Assembly: GCA_002359465.1 (NCBI GenBank)
Contig: DENA01000033.1
Span: 6,154-18,116 of the forward strand
Length of the DNA: 11,963 nt
Origin: Ruminococcaceae bacterium UBA2656
Lineage (GTDB): Bacteria; Bacillota; Clostridia; Oscillospirales; Acutalibacteraceae
Direction: 5' to 3'
Shown: positions 1 to 6,370 of the stretch, one piece after another
Position numbering within the stretch: the stretch's first letter is position 1
Layout of the letters: each line of letters starts with the position of its first letter
Position numbers and translations under genes: made by a program
Notes under the pieces: generated by a model
What the model was told of the DNA's origin: nothing
Seen by the model: only the letters and a program-made list of their open reading frames with translations
Database searches by the model: none

Positions 1-1562
1 ATATTGGTCTGGAACGCGATGTCCTCGATTGTTTTAATGATCTTCCGGATTTCCGCAGACGCCGAATCAATGTTGTTCATTGCGGAAAGCATTTCATCGA
101 TATCCCTGTTTCCCTGTTCCACCGCATCGGAAGACTCTTTCGCAATGGAACTGGCAACGGCCGCGTTCTGCGCAGTTTTCTGTATCTGGGCGGAAATTTC
201 CGTAATTGTCGCGGAGAGCTGTTCCGTGGCGCCGGCCTGCTCCGCCGCGCCCTGTGACAGCGCTGTTGCCCCGCTGGAAATCTGTTCCGAACGTGCGGAA
301 ACGGATTCCGCGGCCTGGTCAATATCGGCAAACACCGCGTTCAGCGAATCGATGATCTGGTCGAGCGCACTCTTGATTTCCGTGAAATCCCCAAAGTATT
401 CCATCCGGGTTTTTACCGTCAGATCCCCCTGCGAAACGGCGCTCAGCACGCCGGAAATTTCCCCGATATACCGCTGCAGGCTGCCCAGTGTGTTTTGCAG
501 CGCTCCGGCCACCTGACCGACTTCATCCTTCGTTTCGACAGTAAGCGCGACGGCGTCCCTGTTGCTGATTCCGATTTCGCCGCGCTCCATGCTGTTGGCC
601 AGACCGACCACCTGGTTCAGCGGTTTTTTCACTCTCTTTCTGACAATGCGGCTCAAACCGACGGTGGATATCAGCATGACCAAAAGCGCCGCGCCGACGG
701 AAACGGCTACGGTCTGCATGAACCGCTGTTCCGTCGCGGCAATGCTTTTTCCCGTGAACATTGCGCCCACCGCTTTTCCGTCATCGCCCAGAATCGGCAC
801 ATAATTGACCATCATGGAAGTACCCAGCACGTCCGACTTTCCTGTGTAGCTTTGTTTTCCGGTCAGAACCTTCTGCACGATCGCGGCGTCCATTTTAGTT
901 CCGGTCTGGCGCTTCTGGCCCTTCATCAGGGTGGTGTTGACCCGCTCGTCGCCGTAAAACACCGTAAAATCGCAGCCCGTATACTGCTTGAGCTGGTCAA
1001 TCACGTTATGGTCCTCCAGCGACTGCACGGTGGAAATCATGCCGATCAGATTGCCGTACCGCTTGATGGGCGTGCCGCAGCAGATGCCGAGCGTCTTTCC
1101 GGTAATCGCCTCATTGACAATCACGTTTTTCCCCTCCATGGCCTTTTTTACATGGCTCAGCCTGGAGAATTCCGGAAGGTCAAAGTCTGTGGTTGTGGAA
1201 TACAGCAGCTTCCCCTGCGCGTCCGTCACAAAGGCATAGCTGATATTATATGCCTTGATCTCATTTTTCATGGCTTCCACAATGCTGTACTGATTTCCGC
1301 CGGCCACCGCATCCAGAAAATCGGTGTTCTGCGCCAGTTCCTTCCCGGCGCTTTGCAGATTGACTTCATAGTTGGACAGAATGCTTTTTAAACCCTGCAT
1401 GGCGGTTCTATTCTGTTCCTCATAGGTATCTTCAAAAATACGGTTGGTAAAAACGGTATTGATGGATACAACAACGGTCAGTGCAACCGCCAGCGTACCG
1501 ATAAAGAACACGGATAAAAGAGAACCCAGACTTTTCTTCCGAATTTTCCAGTTCCTTTTCAA
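1..1562 (-). CDS. Methyl-accepting chemotaxis protein, 3' end cut by window edge
   Basis: The first 520 codons of a membrane chemoreceptor that would signal to CheA/CheW. Residues about 10-35 form a first membrane segment and about 36-282 an extracellular Cache-like sensor. A second membrane segment lies near 283-306, followed by a HAMP domain and the start of the cytoplasmic signalling coiled coil. The visible sequence ends at IEDIAFQTN, the conserved stretch just before the hairpin tip of the MCP signalling domain, so the tip and C-terminal arm lie outside the window. The start is TTG at 1562, chosen because AAGGAG (1571-1576) sits 8 bases upstream and the protein then begins with a basic MKRNWKIRKK stretch before the membrane helix. 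A sigma-28-type promoter lies about 60 bases upstream. The ligand cannot be told from the sequence. No long ORF on the opposite strand here is credible. Confidence 0.95.
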   Translation of the reverse strand, partial: MKRNWKIRKKSLGSLLSVFFIGTLAVALTVVVSINTVFTNRIFEDTYEEQNRTAMQGLKSILSNYEVNLQSAGKELAQNTDFLDAVAGGNQYSIVEAMKNEIKAYNISYAFVTDAQGKLLYSTTTDFDLPEFSRLSHVKKAMEGKNVIVNEAITGKTLGICCGTPIKRYGNLIGMISTVQSLEDHNVIDQLKQYTGCDFTVFYGDERVNTTLMKGQKRQTGTKMDAAIVQKVLTGKQSYTGKSDVLGTSMMVNYVPILGDDGKAVGAMFTGKSIAATEQRFMQTVAVSVGAALLVMLISTVGLSRIVRKRVKKPLNQVVGLANSMERGEIGISNRDAVALTVETKDEVGQVAGALQNTLGSLQRYIGEISGVLSAVSQGDLTVKTRMEYFGDFTEIKSALDQIIDSLNAVFADIDQAAESVSARSEQISSGATALSQGAAEQAGATEQLSATITEISAQIQKTAQNAAVASSIAKESSDAVEQGNRDIDEMLSAMNNIDSASAEIRKIIKTIEDIAFQTN

Positions 1563-1622
1563 AGAACTCACTCCTTCACAAGATTGGGATTTGAGCCAAA
1601 TATTATATTTTCCCTATCATAA

Positions 1623-1649
1623 TTATCGGTAGACATTAAAAATTTTTTA
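1623..1649 (-). promoter_or_regulatory. Sigma-28 (SigD/FliA)-type promoter of the chemoreceptor gene
   Basis: On the minus strand, TAAA (1646-1649), exactly 15 bases, then ACCGATAA (1623-1630). This is one base from the motility sigma consensus TAAA-N15-GCCGATAA. Transcription would start near 1615, about 50 bases before the TTG start. It places the receptor in the flagellar/chemotaxis regulon. A TATAAT at about 1600 has no clear -35 partner. Confidence 0.8.
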
Positions 1650-1734
1650 ATTGTTTAGTGCAATTATAATTCACAATGTTTTCTCTTGATTTTTGTTTAT
1701 ATATTTAAATTTATTTTTTCCATTTATTTTAAAC

Positions 1735-1765
1735 TTATCTCCCCCGCCGGAGGCGGGGGAGATAA
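1735..1765. other. GC-rich perfect hairpin in AT-rich spacer
   Basis: A 14-bp perfect inverted repeat (TTATCTCCCCCGCC, loop of 3, complementary arm) between the cyclase gene's 3' end and the chemoreceptor promoter. No T-run follows on either strand, so it is not a textbook intrinsic terminator. It may be a backup terminator, an RNA 3'-end stabiliser or an insulator between the two minus-strand units. Confidence 0.6.
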
Positions 1766-1798
1766 CGAAATTCATTCTAATTTCTATAATAATGTACA

Positions 1799-1829
1799 AA
1801 TACCGCCATGCTTTCCGCACGGCGGTATT
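1799..1829 (-). terminator. Probable terminator of the diguanylate cyclase gene
   Basis: Inverted repeat AATACCGCC / GGCGGTATT with a 13-base loop, 17 bases after the stop codon at 1846. On the minus strand the stem runs into TTTGTACATTATTATA, a weak U-rich tail. Position is good, tail is poor. Confidence 0.6.
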
Positions 1830-1845
1830 GAGTGCTCCGGGCAGC

Positions 1846-3906
1846 TTATAGAGCAGCTTTCAAGATGCTGTCCTCATACAGACAGTACTGATCCTTTCCG
1901 CTTTTTTTCGAGCAGTAAAGCGCCTCGTCCGCATGGCGGTAAAGCTCCTGAAAGCTTGTGCCGCCGTACGGGTAAAACGCCCCGCCCACGCTTGCAGAAA
2001 TTTTATACGTTTCGTCCTCGCCTGTATAGGCGCTGTGAAAAATTCCGCAGACATCGTTCATTTTACTTTTCAGCAGCTCGGGTGAATCGATATCTTTTAT
2101 AAAAATGATAAATTCGTCCCCGCCCGTCCGGCCGACAATATCCGACACGCGGAACAGACGCTTAATATCCGACGAAACCTTTTTCAGGACCGCGTCGCCG
2201 AAAATATGACCCAGCGTATCGTTGATATCCTTGAAATTATCAATATCGATAATAATCATGCCGTGAAGGGTGTCTTTCTCCGAATTTTTCAGACAAGCCT
2301 CAATCATGGATTCGGTGGTAACCTTGTTGTAAAGCTGTGTCAGCAAATCCATTTTTGATTTGCTTTCCAGCTTCTGCATCATCTTTTTCTGATGGTCGGT
2401 GTCCACGATCAGCCCGATCGCGCGGTACGGCTCCCTGTTCTCATCGTACAGAATCTTGATGTGGACGGTGCACCAGATATATTTTCCGCTGACGTTTTTC
2501 ATGCGCACGTCAATGGGACCGGGCTGACCGCCCTCCTTAATCTTACGGAAGAGCTGAGACATCACCTCCCGGTCGGCGGGATGAACCTGCTCAAAATCGG
2601 GAATATCGGAACCGGGAACCTGCGCCACAGTGGAAAAGCCGAATTTATTGGTCCAGTATACCGTATGGTAGATATGATTCTGTCGGATGTCCCATTCAAA
2701 GACAACCTGGTTGGTTTCCTCCATAATCAGCGCATACCGCGCTTCACTGACCTTCAGCACATCGGTATCCTCCTTTATCTTTTCGATCAGATGGTTAAAG
2801 GAGGACGCCATTTCGGCGAACTCCCCTTTGTAACCGTCGGGCAGCCGGGTCTGGTAATCCCCTTTTTCCACCTGGATAAATTCCGCGGACATGTCCCTGA
2901 GCGGATTCAGAAAACGGTTGGCCGCAATGTAGGCGCAGCTGATCAGCGCTGCCGCTATCACCAAAAGCGCCGCAAAGTAAATTCTGAAGATGCCCTGTAA
3001 CGGGCGTATCAGCTCTTCCTTCTCCACGGAACTGATAATCATCCAGTCTTTCCCGGCGATGCGGGAATAGTAGCCGAATCTTTCCTTTCCTCCCGCCCAA
3101 AAATCGATAACGCCGTTGGGAAAACGGTCAAGGTCAATGTCCTCCAGCTTTTGGTTGCTGAGATTCCCTTTCGGTTTTATTCGGTCCCCGTTCGACATCC
3201 GTTGGCCCACGTCCAGTATATTTCCGCTTACAACGCTGCCCTTTCCGTCCAGTATGACAGTCCGTCCCGTTTCCATAAAGGTCTGGCGGCTGACAGTATC
3301 AAAATAAACCATATCAACGGAAGACTGGATCGAACCCTGATAAACGCCGTCAATATAGATCGGCACCGCGATGACAAAATAATTCTGGTCGTCGATAAAG
3401 TCGGAGCTGTGCATAATATCGGAAATATACATTCCGTATGCGGGAACCGTACGCATGTCCACTTTGACGAAAGAGGGCTGTCCGATCAGGCGGCTGTCGT
3501 CGGAGGCGATAATTACGCCGTCCCCGTTGATCAGGCTGGAGCGTCTGACAAAATTGCCTTTTGAATTCCCCTGCCCGTCAATGGTCTGCTTTTCGGTCAT
3601 CGTTTTAAACGTATTGACTGTTACGGCGCGGTACTGCGCAAGGTCCTTTTCCGGAGCTCCCGCGTTGGAAGAGACCAGAAGCTCTTTTACCCCCGGCAGG
3701 GCTGACGCCACCTCCAACGCCATTTTGCGCTGGCTGAAAAACTGATCCAGGTCGTTCACCGTCTGTGTCGCAGTGGTTGTCACGTTCGCCTGGAGCAGCT
3801 CCGAGGTATTGCGCTGAAAAAAGCCGACGCTGAACATCATGACAAAAATCATAGGTAAAATTGAAAAAGCAGCCAGCAAAATAGCGAGGTATTTTCTGAT
3901 TTTCAC
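1846..3906 (-). CDS. Membrane sensor diguanylate cyclase (Cache-HAMP-PAS-GGDEF)
   Basis: A 686-residue enzyme expected to make cyclic-di-GMP from two GTP. Order: membrane segment at about 6-30; extracellular double-Cache-like sensor to about 300; second membrane segment at about 306-327; HAMP to about 380; PAS domain (about 395-510, containing an FEWD and HP-x-DRE pattern); GGDEF domain from about 525 to the end. The catalytic GGDEF motif is intact at residues 595-599. RVSD lies five residues before it, which is the RxxD inhibitory I-site, so product feedback is expected. No EAL or HD-GYP domain is present. The start is GTG at 3906, with AGAAGG about 7 bases upstream and the promoter (3965-3992) lying inside the upstream open frame, which rules out the longer reading from 4014. 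The signal sensed is unknown. Confidence 0.93.
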   Translation of the reverse strand: MKIRKYLAILLAAFSILPMIFVMMFSVGFFQRNTSELLQANVTTTATQTVNDLDQFFSQRKMALEVASALPGVKELLVSSNAGAPEKDLAQYRAVTVNTFKTMTEKQTIDGQGNSKGNFVRRSSLINGDGVIIASDDSRLIGQPSFVKVDMRTVPAYGMYISDIMHSSDFIDDQNYFVIAVPIYIDGVYQGSIQSSVDMVYFDTVSRQTFMETGRTVILDGKGSVVSGNILDVGQRMSNGDRIKPKGNLSNQKLEDIDLDRFPNGVIDFWAGGKERFGYYSRIAGKDWMIISSVEKEELIRPLQGIFRIYFAALLVIAAALISCAYIAANRFLNPLRDMSAEFIQVEKGDYQTRLPDGYKGEFAEMASSFNHLIEKIKEDTDVLKVSEARYALIMEETNQVVFEWDIRQNHIYHTVYWTNKFGFSTVAQVPGSDIPDFEQVHPADREVMSQLFRKIKEGGQPGPIDVRMKNVSGKYIWCTVHIKILYDENREPYRAIGLIVDTDHQKKMMQKLESKSKMDLLTQLYNKVTTESMIEACLKNSEKDTLHGMIIIDIDNFKDINDTLGHIFGDAVLKKVSSDIKRLFRVSDIVGRTGGDEFIIFIKDIDSPELLKSKMNDVCGIFHSAYTGEDETYKISASVGGAFYPYGGTSFQELYRHADEALYCSKKSGKDQYCLYEDSILKAAL

Positions 3907-3964
3907 CGGGCTGCCTTCTTTCTTTAAAACACTTAACTGTAAAATTTTGTAAATATTGTTTATT

Positions 3965-3992
3965 ATTATATCAGAAATTCTTCGATATTCAA
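3965..3992 (-). promoter_or_regulatory. Sigma-A promoter of the diguanylate cyclase gene
   Basis: Minus strand: TTGAAT (3987-3992), 16 bases, TATAAT (3965-3970), with an upstream TG giving an extended -10. The predicted start near 3958 leaves a leader of about 50 bases before the GTG start. No sigma-28 element is seen here, unlike the neighbouring chemoreceptor. Confidence 0.7.
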
Positions 3993-4084
3993 TAGAATAA
4001 TTTGTCAGATGCAAATAATCATATAAATATTTCGGGATTATTTTTATTTAAATTAAATAGTTTTTTTGTGACTGCTGTAAAAAC

Positions 4085-4111
4085 AAAAAAACGCCCGCAA
4101 GAAACGGACGC
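4085..4111 (-). terminator. Intrinsic terminator on the minus strand
   Basis: Minus strand: CGTCCG, 7-base loop, CGGGCG (one G-U pair), followed at once by seven T. It lies about 145 bases after the small membrane-protein gene ending at 4257 and upstream of the cyclase promoter, so it insulates the two units. Confidence 0.75.
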
Positions 4112-4130
4112 AGAAGGAACACCATATGAA

Positions 4131-4171
4131 ATTAAGAGCCGCCGTTTTCCGGCAAAACGGCGGCTCTTAAT
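4131..4171. other. Perfect 18-bp hairpin, strand uncertain
   Basis: Arms ATTAAGAGCCGCCGTTTT (4131-4148) and its exact complement (4154-4171) with a 5-base loop. On the minus strand it would be a first hairpin 86 bases past the stop at 4257, before the U-run terminator at 4085-4111. On the plus strand it lies inside a 14-codon ORF (4126-4170) preceded by AGAAGGA and followed by AAAGGAGG. It may be a terminator, a leader or a mobile-element end. Neither strand has a downstream T-run. Confidence 0.6.
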
Positions 4172-4256
4172 ATAAAGGAGGTTTTAAGTACTGACCTTAA
4201 GCCAGGTGTAATCAGCTGAATCGGGTTTTTTTCAATTTCAGAACAGCCCCGGGTGA

Positions 4257-4565
4257 TTATCTGTTCAGTTGCAGAAGAGAAACGGCCAAAACAAGCAGTC
4301 CAAAGCAGATCAAGGCAAGCCCCACATGAAGCTGGCTGTTCTTTTCCCGTTTCTCCGATGGAAGACGAATCAAAGGCGCGCCGATAATGAGGATCAGCGA
4401 TGCCGCAATGGAGATTTTCGAAACCATTGATTGCGGAGATAAAAAGGTTTGGTTATAAACGTACAGGATAAATCCAAGAAAGAGTATAACAATGCGGAGC
4501 ATCGTGTTATTCTCCGATTTTTTCAGATCAATTCCCCTCTTTCTTAAAAGCATGAACGAAAGCAA
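4257..4565 (-). CDS. Small membrane protein, unknown function
   Basis: Not recognised. The longest reading is 102 residues with three hydrophobic segments: LRIVILFLGFILYVYN, ISIAASLILIIGAPLI and ALICFGLLVLAVSLL. A short basic/acidic linker (LPSEKREKN) separates the last two, and the C-terminus is LQLNR. The start is uncertain. ATG at 4565 has no good ribosome site. AGAGGGG near 4530 would better serve a CTG at 4526 (89 residues), and ATG at 4502 would give 81 residues. The three membrane segments survive in all cases. It follows the secreted-protein gene at 4698-5123 on the same strand by more than 130 bases, with no clear terminator between, so it could be read from the same ECF-type promoter. 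Confidence 0.6.
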   Translation of the reverse strand: MLSFMLLRKRGIDLKKSENNTMLRIVILFLGFILYVYNQTFLSPQSMVSKISIAASLILIIGAPLIRLPSEKREKNSQLHVGLALICFGLLVLAVSLLQLNR

Positions 4566-4697
4566 AGTGCTTTTTACGGCTTCTCCCTCTTCATTTTAAA
4601 GATTCGGGCTCCGCAATCCTGATTTTTCTGCGCGAACCCCCGAACGGAAGCAGTGAGCGGCGCGCATTTGGCCCCTTTTTTCAGATGCCGGAAAAAT

Positions 4698-5123
4698 CTA
4701 CCCGCAATAGGCCGTGTCGGAAACGCTGATACTTTCGACGGTGCCGTTGCGGTAGACCTTTGCCTTTATTTCCAGTTCATAGTTGTACCCGCTGGCGGCA
4801 TAGTACGATTTGTCGAAAGAAAACGAATCGCCGGAAGCGCTTAGCCCCGTCCAGGCCTTGACGGTTGTTTTTGTAGACCCGACCACCCGTTTCAGGTAAA
4901 CGGTAGCGGTGATTTTGGTCGTGCCGCTTTTCCCTTCCACAATCGCGGAACAATCCGCCCGGGTACCGGAAAAATCCAGGTAGGCCGACGCGCTGTCGGT
5001 ATTCGTATACATAATGTGGATACCGGAATCAGAGGACTTTGGCTTTACCGTGGCAAACGCGGGGACATTCACTGAAATCAGCAGAACAAGGGCAGTGACG
5101 AGGGCCATCAGTTTTGTTTTCAT
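4698..5123 (-). CDS. Small secreted protein, possible DUF6147-like fold
   Basis: A 141-residue exported protein. It begins with a clear signal peptide (MKTK, a hydrophobic run to about residue 22, then PAFA as a likely signal peptidase I site). The mature part is rich in Ser, Thr and Tyr and alternates like a beta-sandwich, with KITATVYLKR and YNYELEIKAKVYRNGTVES strands. Two cysteines (DCSAIVEG in the first half and YCG at the C-terminus) could form a disulfide. The pattern resembles small DUF6147-type Firmicutes secreted proteins, but I am unsure of that family. Start ATG 5123 has AAGGAAGG about 7 bases upstream. ECF-type promoter copy A ends 38 bases before the start, ideal for direct control by the sigma factor at 8025-8588. 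The role is unknown. Confidence 0.8.
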   Translation of the reverse strand: MKTKLMALVTALVLLISVNVPAFATVKPKSSDSGIHIMYTNTDSASAYLDFSGTRADCSAIVEGKSGTTKITATVYLKRVVGSTKTTVKAWTGLSASGDSFSFDKSYYAASGYNYELEIKAKVYRNGTVESISVSDTAYCG

Positions 5124-5141
5124 AAAGATTACCTTCCTTTT

Positions 5142-5249
5142 CAATTTATTTCCTTCTACTGTATAAACGACTGAGCCCCCTGTTTTGTTACACTTTTTTC
5201 CAAACTTTTTTAAATTTATTTTTGCTGCTCCGGCTTTCAGCAATCCGAA
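5142..5249 (-). repeat. Dispersed repeat, copy A (promoter plus anti-sigma tail scar)
   Basis: Shares a long, nearly identical stretch with copy B (7158-7329) and copy C (9773-9903), read on the minus strand. The left part (5225-5249) matches the last codons of the anti-sigma gene at 7295-8032: TTCGGATTG, GAAAGC, then GCAAAAATAAATTT. One base is missing, so the frame is broken and this is a relic. The core (5162-5207) carries the ECF-type promoter. Downstream GAAGGAAA-type sequence is also shared. It lacks the 53-bp block found in B and C. Confidence 0.85.
5162..5192 (-). promoter_or_regulatory. Candidate ECF sigma promoter, copy A
   Basis: Minus strand: TGTAAC (5187-5192), 15 bases, GTCGTTTATA (5162-5171), with an A-rich stretch just upstream of TGTAAC. 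The TGTAAC -35 and the CGTC/TCGT-type -10 fit what is known of ECF sigma promoters. The -10 end is 38 bases before the ATG of the secreted protein gene. Assigning it to the local sigma factor is inference from three copies with the same spacing. Confidence 0.7.
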
Positions 5250-5288
5250 CCAGCCCTCCGCATAATTGATTGATAACATTCCGTAAAA

Positions 5289-5501
5289 TCATCTTTTAGC
5301 GTTCGCCAAAGTCACTGCTCCCATTGTTATCAATGCATGATAGAAAAAGTTCCCCTGAAAAAGCAGCACCATGGTTAAAGCCGTAAAAATAAGCAGAATC
5401 CATAATGTACAGCGCCATCCTACTGTAAATTTTTTTCTTGTTATAATAAAACGGTATTGTTCCAAAAAATCGGGAAAAGCATACAGCAGCAGAAATGCCA
5501 T
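5289..5501 (-). CDS. Small two-helix membrane protein, unknown
   Basis: Not recognised. From ATG 5501 the product is 70 residues: a short hydrophobic start (AFLLLYAFPDFL), a basic middle (RFIITRKKFTVGWR), then a long hydrophobic part (LWILLIFTALTMVLLF and YHALITMGAVTLA) ending in NAKR. I prefer ATG 5501 because AGGGGG lies about 9 bases upstream. A TTG at 5558 would add 19 residues but has no ribosome site. The gene is AT-rich relative to the chemoreceptor, cyclase and permease genes. It ends only about 40 bases before repeat copy A, so any readthrough enters the promoter of the secreted protein gene. No promoter is obvious. Confidence 0.55.
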   Translation of the reverse strand: MAFLLLYAFPDFLEQYRFIITRKKFTVGWRCTLWILLIFTALTMVLLFQGNFFYHALITMGAVTLANAKR

Positions 5502-5632
5502 GAAAAAATACCCCCTATATTGGGGCAGGATCGTCAGAATATAAAAAACTCCCGGCAAAACCCGAAAAAAAAGTCAATCTTTTTTAGTACCCACAACATA
5601 CCCCCTATTCGTTTTATGTGAATTAATTTGAA

Positions 5633-5668
5633 GGACAGTCGGCCAGAACTTCCTCCGGCCGACTGTCC
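5633..5668. terminator. Hairpin after the 30-codon ORF remnant
   Basis: Perfect 12-bp stem GGACAGTCGGCC / GGCCGACTGTCC with a 12-base loop, 10 bases beyond the stop codon of the minus ORF at 5679-5771. The minus-strand tail TTCAAATTAATT is only weakly U-rich. It is probably the old terminator of whatever gene that ORF came from. Confidence 0.55.
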
Positions 5669-5678
5669 AGACTTATGT

Positions 5679-5771
5679 CTATTGGTTAACTACCATTGGG
5701 TAAGTTCCTTTATATGATTCTTCTGTAATACCAAGATCATGAGTATTCCCCTTACCATCAACCAAAAGCAT
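5679..5771 (-). pseudogene. Probable 3' remnant of a gene (30 codons)
   Basis: An open frame ending in TAG at 5679 reads MLLVDGKGNTHDLG then ITEESYKGTYPMVVNQ. It looks like a real protein C-terminus: balanced composition, followed closely by a hairpin. It has no ribosome site, and its frame runs back unbroken through the duplicated hairpin at 5774-5803 to an ATG at about 5816. I read it as the tail of a larger gene whose front was lost when the upstream segment with that hairpin arrived. It could instead be a short expressed peptide. Family not recognised. Confidence 0.35.
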
Positions 5772-5773
5772 GG

Positions 5774-5803
5774 GGCCACGAATACCCTGCGGTACCCGTG
5801 GCC
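5774..5803 (-). terminator. Repeated terminator-like hairpin, copy 1
   Basis: Identical over 30 bases to 8797-8826 and related to 9975-10003. It lies 34 bases after the stop of the gene at 5838. On the minus-strand RNA the stem is 13 bp (GGCCACGGGTACC, loop GCAG, partner arm) with two G-U pairs. On the plus strand the same two positions become A-C mismatches, so the minus-strand RNA is the likely functional form. No U-run follows. Confidence 0.65.
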
Positions 5804-5837
5804 GCCTGTCCATTCTGTTCTGTGCGCTTTTATCTTT

Positions 5838-6341
5838 TTATTCCAAATTTACAGGGACCTCATAATCCCTTCCTGCCAACCGGACCATCGCGGTTTTGTA
5901 AAGATTTCTCCCGGGATCGTAATAGTCGTATATCGTAAAAGGAAGATGCGGATTTTCCTTTTGGTCAGGCGTCATGTTCATAAGTAAAATATCGCTGACA
6001 GTTTCTTCGTTTGTGCGAACCAGTTTAATACTGCAACGCGGTACGTTTTCCCAGCGTCCTTCCAAAAGAACCTCTCCCGCGATAAAACCTTTCACATTCT
6101 GGATTTCTTCTTTCGAATCATAAATCCAGATATCCGGTGACTTTTTCTGCAAAAACATGTCATAGTCCCGGTAACGGGTAAACTGTACATGAATGCTGCC
6201 GTTTTTGCCGCTGTACCGTGCGGTTTCCGGTTCCTGACGACTTCCAAATAAAGAGAATCCGGCCAGCAAGAGTGCAAAGCAGCAAAACACTACAGTTCCC
6301 AGTATTACTCCACGCTTTGTGAAATGCTTTATAAATTTCAT
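5838..6341 (-). CDS. Membrane-anchored extracytoplasmic protein, unknown
   Basis: A 167-residue product, family not recognised. Residues 1-12 are basic, followed by one hydrophobic segment (GVILGTVVFCCFALLLAGFSLF), then a soluble domain of about 130 residues that should face outside. The soluble part contains IHVQFTRYRDYD, IWIYDSKEEIQN, and a C-terminal RLAGRDYEVPVNLE. No catalytic motif is evident. The CC inside the hydrophobic segment is not a lipobox in a convincing position. Start ATG 6341 is preceded by a G-rich stretch (GAGGGGGG) rather than a clean site. A GTG two codons upstream is also possible. It begins 29 bases after the secreted-protein gene at 6371-7090, so the two almost certainly form one transcript from promoter copy B, ending at the hairpin 5774-5803. 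It may assist or anchor its partner. Confidence 0.75.
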   Translation of the reverse strand: MKFIKHFTKRGVILGTVVFCCFALLLAGFSLFGSRQEPETARYSGKNGSIHVQFTRYRDYDMFLQKKSPDIWIYDSKEEIQNVKGFIAGEVLLEGRWENVPRCSIKLVRTNEETVSDILLMNMTPDQKENPHLPFTIYDYYDPGRNLYKTAMVRLAGRDYEVPVNLE

Positions 6342-6370
6342 GCCCACCCGCCCCCCTCAAAGATTAATGA

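Noticed and set aside
495..1391. A 298-codon open frame on the plus strand
   Set aside because: It is antisense to the chemoreceptor, whose minus-strand frame has clear domains, a ribosome site and a promoter. The plus reading resembles no protein and has odd His/Arg-rich composition.
5124..5279. N-terminal extension of the secreted protein back to 5279
   Set aside because: It would put the signal peptide in the middle and read through the promoter repeat; ATG 5123 has a proper ribosome site and starts the signal peptide.
5598..5608. ATACCCCCTAT repeated at 5509-5518 and 5598-5608
   Set aside because: Two short copies about 90 bases apart with no further similarity; probably chance or a ribosome-site-like G-run. 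The ORF starting beside the second copy (21 codons) lacks usable spacing.
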